Below are positions 14,952 to 17,851 of a DNA stretch of 17,851 nt, piece by piece. The notes below the pieces were generated by a model, which was not told the origin of the DNA, searched no databases, and worked only from the letters and a program-made list of their open reading frames with translations. Origin of the DNA: Thiopontia sp964551545 (GTDB lineage Bacteria > Pseudomonadota > Gammaproteobacteria > GCF-002020875); the NCBI GenBank assembly GCA_964551545.1, contig CAZKCT010000039.1, positions 1 through 17,851 of the forward strand. The letters are read 5' to 3'. Both the position numbers and the translations under genes were made by a program. The stretch's first letter is position 1. Each line of letters opens with the position of its first letter.

Positions 14952-14967
14952 CTTACAATAAGGTAAG
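14952..14967 (+). promoter_or_regulatory. Possible autoregulatory operator of the toxin-antitoxin pair
   Basis: CTTAC (14952-14956) and GTAAG (14963-14967) flank AATAAG about 30 bases before the antitoxin start. AbrB-type antitoxins usually bind palindromes in their own promoters, so this is a candidate site. The repeat is short and a promoter is not clear. Confidence 0.25.
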
Positions 14968-14996
14968 AATATCCCATTTTTGCAAGGAGGTGTTAT

Positions 14997-15233
14997 ATGT
15001 ATGCGACAGTGACCAGCAAGGGGCAGATTACAATCCCCAAGGTATTGCGCGATGTGCTTCATCTCTCTGCAGGGGACAAGATTGAGTTTGTGCTGGATCA
15101 GGATCAGCAGGGTGCTCATCTCATCCCTAAACACCAACCGGTTGTTTGTCTGAAAGGCGTGCTGCCGAAACCGGAAAAGGCAATCTCCCTGGGGGCAATG
15201 GAGGATGCGATCAGGAAGGGTGCAAGTCGGTGA
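14997..15233 (+). CDS. vapB: AbrB/MazE-type (VapB) antitoxin
   Basis: The 78-residue protein starts MYATVTSKGQITIPKVLRDV, the swapped-hairpin AbrB DNA-binding fold at about 1-45, with LHLSAGDKIEFVLDQD closing it. The C-terminal 30 residues (LKGVLPKPEKAISLGAMEDA) resemble the toxin-binding tail of such antitoxins. It should neutralise the PIN toxin encoded next and repress the operon. AAGGAGG at 14984-14990, six bases before the ATG, is the strongest ribosome-binding site in this part of the window, as expected for an antitoxin made in excess. The stop overlaps the toxin start as GTGA. Confidence 0.88.
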   Translation: MYATVTSKGQITIPKVLRDVLHLSAGDKIEFVLDQDQQGAHLIPKHQPVVCLKGVLPKPEKAISLGAMEDAIRKGASR

Positions 15234-15625
15234 TCGGTCTGGATACCAATGTGCTGGTTCGCTATCTGGTGCAGGATGATCCGCAGCAGTCCGGGGCAGC
15301 CGCTCGATTGATTGAAGAGCAGTGCTCAATCTCGTCTCCGGGGTATATCGCCGTGGTGATGTTATGTGAGTTAGTCTGGGTATTGCGAGGGGCCTACCGG
15401 TACGAAAAGAGGGTAGTGGTCTCGGTACTGGAGCAGATCCTGATTACAGCCGAGTTTGAGATCGAGAATGAAGAGGTTGTGCGCAGGTCGGTTGAGGCAT
15501 TCAAACGGGGTGGAGCCGACTTTTCCGATTATGTCATCGTTAATATCCATCAGCAGATGGGCTGTGAGAAGACAGTCAGTTTTGACAAGAAGTTGTTGGC
15601 TCATCCGCAGGTGGTTCAACCATAG
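15230..15625 (+). CDS. vapC: VapC-type PIN-domain ribonuclease toxin
   Basis: The 131-residue PIN-domain protein has the acidic active-site residues in place: Asp5 in MIGLDTNVLVRYL, Glu47 in VMLCELVWVL, Asp97/Asp100 in GGADFSDYVI and Asp119 in TVSFDKKLL. PIN toxins cleave RNA in a metal-dependent way, commonly tRNA or rRNA. The length is usual for VapC. The GTG at 15230 overlaps the antitoxin stop by four bases; the open frame runs further upstream inside the antitoxin gene, but that part is not PIN-like. All catalytic residues are present, so the toxin looks intact. Confidence 0.9.
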   Translation: MIGLDTNVLVRYLVQDDPQQSGAAARLIEEQCSISSPGYIAVVMLCELVWVLRGAYRYEKRVVVSVLEQILITAEFEIENEEVVRRSVEAFKRGGADFSDYVIVNIHQQMGCEKTVSFDKKLLAHPQVVQP

Positions 15626-15763
15626 GCTTTGACTCAGGTTGAATTCATCAAAAGTGGTTATTGGTGTTCAGTCCAACGATATAAGTTGGGGCTGAAATAT
15701 CGCCGATCATCCTGTAAAGTTCGCTGTTTCGAATGAATCAATCCCTGATGAAAAGGAAGTGTT

Positions 15764-16456
15764 ATGAAAGATAATCTGATTGCCCCCTCCATCCTCTCTG
15801 CCGATTTTGCCAAGCTGGGTGAAGAGGTCGACAACGTACTGGCGGCGGGTGCCGATATCGTCCACTTCGATGTAATGGATAACCACTATGTCCCCAACCT
15901 CACCATCGGTCCACTGGTCTGTGATGCCCTGCGTAGCCACGGTGTGACTGCCGAGATTGATGTCCACATGATGGTCGATCCTGTTGATCGCATCATCCCC
16001 GATTTTGCCAAGGCGGGTGCCTCTTACATCACCTTCCACCCTGAGGCATCAGACCATATCGACCGCTCGCTGGCACTGGTCAAAGAGCAAGGCTGCAAGG
16101 CGGGTCTGGTGTTCAATCCTGCAACACCACTGAGCCACCTCGATTACGTCATGGACAAGGTCGACATGATTCTGCTGATGTCGGTTAACCCCGGTTTCGG
16201 CGGTCAGAGCTTCATCCCGGCAACCATGGATAAGCTGCGCCAGGCGCGCAAGCGCATTGATGAGAGTGGCTACGATATCCGTCTGGAGATCGATGGTGGT
16301 GTGAAGGCCAACAACATCCGTGAGATTCGCGAGGCGGGTGCCGATACCTTTGTGGCGGGTTCTGCCATCTTCGGTGCAGGTCAGGATTCTGATCCACATC
16401 GTTACGACAGCATCATCAATGAGATGCGTGCTGAGTTGGCCAAAGCTTCTGTTTAA
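15764..16456 (+). CDS. rpe: Ribulose-phosphate 3-epimerase
   Basis: Rpe interconverts ribulose-5-phosphate and xylulose-5-phosphate, needed to regenerate the RuBisCO substrate (as CbbE) and in the pentose phosphate pathway. The 230-residue TIM barrel shows APSILSADFAKLGEE, metal ligands His34 and Asp36 in VHFDVMD, His68 in IDVHMM and Asp177 in LEIDGGV, plus MSVNPGFGGQ and the phosphate-binding VAGSAIFG. AAAAGGAAG lies just before the ATG. The rpe-gph-trpE order is common in gammaproteobacteria; here a GxxExxY gene with terminal repeats has entered directly after the rpe stop codon, leaving only nine bases before the left repeat. Confidence 0.96.
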   Translation: MKDNLIAPSILSADFAKLGEEVDNVLAAGADIVHFDVMDNHYVPNLTIGPLVCDALRSHGVTAEIDVHMMVDPVDRIIPDFAKAGASYITFHPEASDHIDRSLALVKEQGCKAGLVFNPATPLSHLDYVMDKVDMILLMSVNPGFGGQSFIPATMDKLRQARKRIDESGYDIRLEIDGGVKANNIREIREAGADTFVAGSAIFGAGQDSDPHRYDSIINEMRAELAKASV

Positions 16457-16465
16457 AACAGCTCT

Positions 16466-16503
16466 CAACGCAAAGGCGCAGAGACGCAAAGAGCGCAAGG
16501 GTG
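16466..16503 (+). repeat. Left terminal inverted repeat of the GxxExxY cassette
   Basis: The repeat starts CAACGCAAAGG and ends GCGCAAGGGTG. It is built of 8-bp units: ACGCAAAG (16468), GCGCAGAG (16476), ACGCAAAG (16484) and, after one extra A, GCGCAAGG (16493). The GTG start codon of the GxxExxY gene is its last three bases. Confidence 0.7.
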
Positions 16504-16878
16504 GATGAAAACCAGATTGCAGCAGAGGTCGTAGCGGCGGCAATTGAGGTTCACCGCTCACTGGGGCCGGGTCTGTTGGAGTCGGTGTACCTGCAAAGTC
16601 TATGCAGAGAGCTGCAAATACGAGGGGTCGAGTTCAAGAAAGAGCTTCCCTTGAAGGCAGAGTACAAAGGTTTGTCGTTTGATGTTGCCTATCGTATCGA
16701 TCTCTTGGTGGTGGATAAGGTGGTGCTGGAGTTGAAGGTCGTTGAAAAGGTGCTGCCTGTGCATGAGGCACAATTGCTCTCCTATCTGCGGCTCTCAGGA
16801 AAAAAGCTGGGATTGTTGTTGAACTTCAATGTCCCATTGATGAAGAATGGAATCAAACGGGTTGTGAATCAATTATAA
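16501..16878 (+). CDS. GxxExxY protein, PD-(D/E)XK nuclease-like
   Basis: The 125-residue protein carries the defining G24-xx-E27-xx-Y30 motif in LGPGLLESVY, preceded by AAIEVHRS. It belongs to the PDDEXK_3/GxxExxY family, a small nuclease-superfamily group whose function has not been shown. The candidate catalytic core is Asp67 in YRIDLLV and Glu77-x-Lys79 in VVLELKVV, followed by the conserved HEAQLLSYLRLSG. The length is full for the family, and the core residues are intact, so activity is plausible. The GTG start lies inside the left terminal repeat without a usable Shine-Dalgarno; alignment to typical members (MNENEI-type starts) supports it. It splits rpe from gph. Roles in mobility, repair or defence are all only inference. 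Confidence 0.85.
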   Translation: MDENQIAAEVVAAAIEVHRSLGPGLLESVYLQSLCRELQIRGVEFKKELPLKAEYKGLSFDVAYRIDLLVVDKVVLELKVVEKVLPVHEAQLLSYLRLSGKKLGLLLNFNVPLMKNGIKRVVNQL

Positions 16879-16895
16879 GGATGACTGTAACGAAG

Positions 16896-16934
16896 CACCC
16901 CTTGCGCCCTCCGCGTCTTGGCGTCTTCGCGTTG
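16896..16934 (-). repeat. Right terminal inverted repeat of the GxxExxY cassette
   Basis: Read on the minus strand, it starts CAACGCGAAGACGCC and ends GCGCAAGGGGTG, mirroring the left repeat. Its 8-bp units are ACGCGAAG, ACGCCAAG, ACGCGGAG and GGCGCAAG, from 16932 down to 16901. It ends 12 bases before the gph start codon and therefore forms most of the gph leader. Confidence 0.7.
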
Positions 16935-16946
16935 AATAGTAAATTT

Positions 16947-17624
16947 ATGGATAAACTAAAACTCCCAAAAATGGTGCTGATCGATGTTGATGGCACCCTG
17001 GTCGATAGCGTGCCGGACCTGGCCTGGTGCGTCGATGAGATGTTGAAAGAGATCGATATGCCCACGCGTGGGGAGGCGCGTGTGCGTCACTGGGTTGGGA
17101 ATGGTGTCGAGCGCCTGGTGCGCCGCGCACTGACCGACTCACTGGATGGTGAGCCGGAGGATGCGCTATTTGAGAAGGCGTTCCCGATCTTCTCCGATCT
17201 CTATGCCGAGAATACCAGCAAGCGCAGTGTGCTCTACCCCGGTGTGGAAGAGGGGCTGGCGTGGCTCAAGAGCCAGCCGTTGCGGATCGGTTGTGTCACC
17301 AACAAGGCAGAGCGTTATACCCTGCCAATCTTGAATGATCTCGGGATACGAGATCACTTTGAGATCGTAGTCAGTGGCGATACGCTGCCGGTGAAGAAGC
17401 CTGATCCCGGTCCACTACTCCATGTTTCGGACCACTTTGGTCTGAAGCCGGAAGAGGCGACGATGATTGGTGACTCCATGAGTGACGTGAAAGCGGCACG
17501 TGCGGCTGGTTTTTCGATTGTCTGCATGAGTTATGGCTACAACCATGGTGAAGATATCCGTGACTACAATCCTGATGCGGTGATTGACTCGATGGCTGAG
17601 TTCCCTGAGGTGCTTGACGCATAA
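16947..17624 (+). CDS. gph: Phosphoglycolate phosphatase
   Basis: Gph removes phosphate from 2-phosphoglycolate, which in autotrophs arises from the RuBisCO oxygenase reaction (CbbZ role) and otherwise from DNA repair. The 225-residue HAD-superfamily protein shows motif I IDVDGTLVDS with nucleophile Asp13 and Asp15, motif II CVTNK with Thr118, motif III Lys151 in VKKPDPGP, and motif IV IGDSMSDV with Asp176 and Asp180; the cap domain lies at about 20-90. The start at 16947 (MDKLKLPK) fits the family. The open frame extends to 16881, but that extension runs through the cassette repeat. No good Shine-Dalgarno precedes the ATG, possibly a result of the insertion. trpE follows four bases after the stop. 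Confidence 0.93.
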   Translation: MDKLKLPKMVLIDVDGTLVDSVPDLAWCVDEMLKEIDMPTRGEARVRHWVGNGVERLVRRALTDSLDGEPEDALFEKAFPIFSDLYAENTSKRSVLYPGVEEGLAWLKSQPLRIGCVTNKAERYTLPILNDLGIRDHFEIVVSGDTLPVKKPDPGPLLHVSDHFGLKPEEATMIGDSMSDVKAARAAGFSIVCMSYGYNHGEDIRDYNPDAVIDSMAEFPEVLDA

Positions 17625-17628
17625 AGTC

Positions 17629-17851
17629 ATGGAACCCGCCCGCTTCAATGAACTGGCTGCCAAGGGGCATAATCGAATTCCACTGACGCGCGAAATTCTC
17701 GCGGATATGGATACCCCGCTCTCGGCCTATCGCAAGGTGGCAGAGGGACAATACAGTTATCTGTTTGAGTCGGTACAGGGGGGGGAGAAGTGGGGGCGCT
17801 ACTCCATCATTGGTCTGCCAGCAAAGACCATTCTACGGGTGCGAGGCAAGC
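17629..17851 (+). CDS. trpE: Anthranilate synthase component I, 5' part
   Basis: The first 74 codons of trpE run off the end of the window. TrpE with TrpG makes anthranilate from chorismate, the first step of tryptophan synthesis. The N-terminal part is recognisable: GHNRIPLTREILADMDTPLS (the LxxE-like tryptophan-binding region), then YSYLFESV and GGEKWGRYSIIGLPA. These are characteristic of TrpE rather than PabB. A G8 tract at 17778-17785 is in frame as written. The ATG lies four bases after the gph stop, so the two are very likely co-transcribed; no strong Shine-Dalgarno is seen, suggesting translational coupling to gph. Confidence 0.92.
   Translation, partial: MEPARFNELAAKGHNRIPLTREILADMDTPLSAYRKVAEGQYSYLFESVQGGEKWGRYSIIGLPAKTILRVRGK

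Larger units (their letters stand above)
16466..16934. mobile_element. Putative GxxExxY cassette bounded by inverted repeats
   Basis: A 469-bp unit lies between rpe and gph and consists of one GxxExxY gene flanked by a 38-bp and a 39-bp inverted repeat. The repeats agree at about 30 positions, with mostly purine transitions and one extra base. The unit interrupts a gene pair that is usually adjacent. GxxExxY genes in other bacteria often sit beside similar CGCAAAGGCGCAGAG-like sequences, to my knowledge. No transposase or target-site duplication is evident. Mobility is inferred. Confidence 0.55.

Noticed and set aside
15146..15229. Upstream extension of the VapC frame
   Set aside because: The PIN domain starts at MIGLDTNVL (GTG at 15230); the earlier codons overlap the antitoxin and are not PIN-like.
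16468..16500. Short repeated units considered as a CRISPR array
   Set aside because: The 8-bp units are contiguous without spacers and too short for CRISPR repeats; they mirror the right-hand repeat instead.
16881..16946. N-terminal extension of gph through the cassette repeat
   Set aside because: The extension MTVTKHPLRPPRLGVFALNS is encoded by terminal repeat DNA and is not part of the HAD fold; the ATG at 16947 fits the family.
17778..17785. G8 tract in trpE as a possible frameshift or phase-variable site
   Set aside because: The frame is intact and continues into the conserved GGEKWGRYSIIGLP, so there is no sign of disruption.

Overview
The window is a gene-dense stretch of a gammaproteobacterial chromosome (ampD-ampE, DjlA, PilV/PilW and the rpe-gph-trpE order are all gammaproteobacterial hallmarks). 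The first third is a Calvin-cycle/glycolysis cluster of the kind found in chemo- or photoautotrophic gammaproteobacteria: transketolase, GAPDH, phosphoglycerate kinase, pyruvate kinase and a Calvin-type class II fructose-bisphosphate aldolase. Rpe and Gph, which have Calvin-cycle and photorespiratory roles (cbbE, cbbZ) in autotrophs, lie near the right end. RuBisCO and phosphoribulokinase are not in the window, so autotrophy is an inference.

Layout. 1-684: a PRX-like thioredoxin-fold protein with its own promoter candidate. 685-1048: a 364-bp leader with a perfect inverted repeat. 1049-8044: tkt, gap, pgk, pyk, fba, all on the plus strand, with an intrinsic terminator between gap and pgk and a bidirectional terminator after fba. 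8124-9250: a convergent minus-strand pair of minor pilins, pilV-pilW. 9318-14614: a tightly packed plus-strand run of two DUF1538 membrane proteins, a PII-like protein, a CBS-domain protein, ampD, ampE, a histidine phosphatase and djlA; most junctions overlap or abut, except for a 121-bp palindromic element between the two DUF1538 genes. 14615-15763: an accessory patch with hairpins, a 47-residue lipoprotein and a VapBC-type toxin-antitoxin pair. 15764-17851: rpe, gph and the 5' part of trpE, with a small GxxExxY (PD-(D/E)XK-like) gene inserted between rpe and gph and bounded by 38/39-bp inverted repeats.

How the genes work together. The tkt-fba block interconverts triose, pentose and hexose phosphates and leads to pyruvate; Rpe supplies ribulose-5-phosphate and Gph removes 2-phosphoglycolate. 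AmpD and AmpE belong to peptidoglycan recycling and beta-lactamase signalling. The most unusual units are the DUF1538-DUF1538-PII-CBS module, which reads as a paired membrane transporter or channel with two nucleotide-sensing cytosolic partners, and the GxxExxY cassette, which looks like a minimal mobile element made of one nuclease-like gene and iteron-built terminal repeats. No tRNA, rRNA or CRISPR array was seen.
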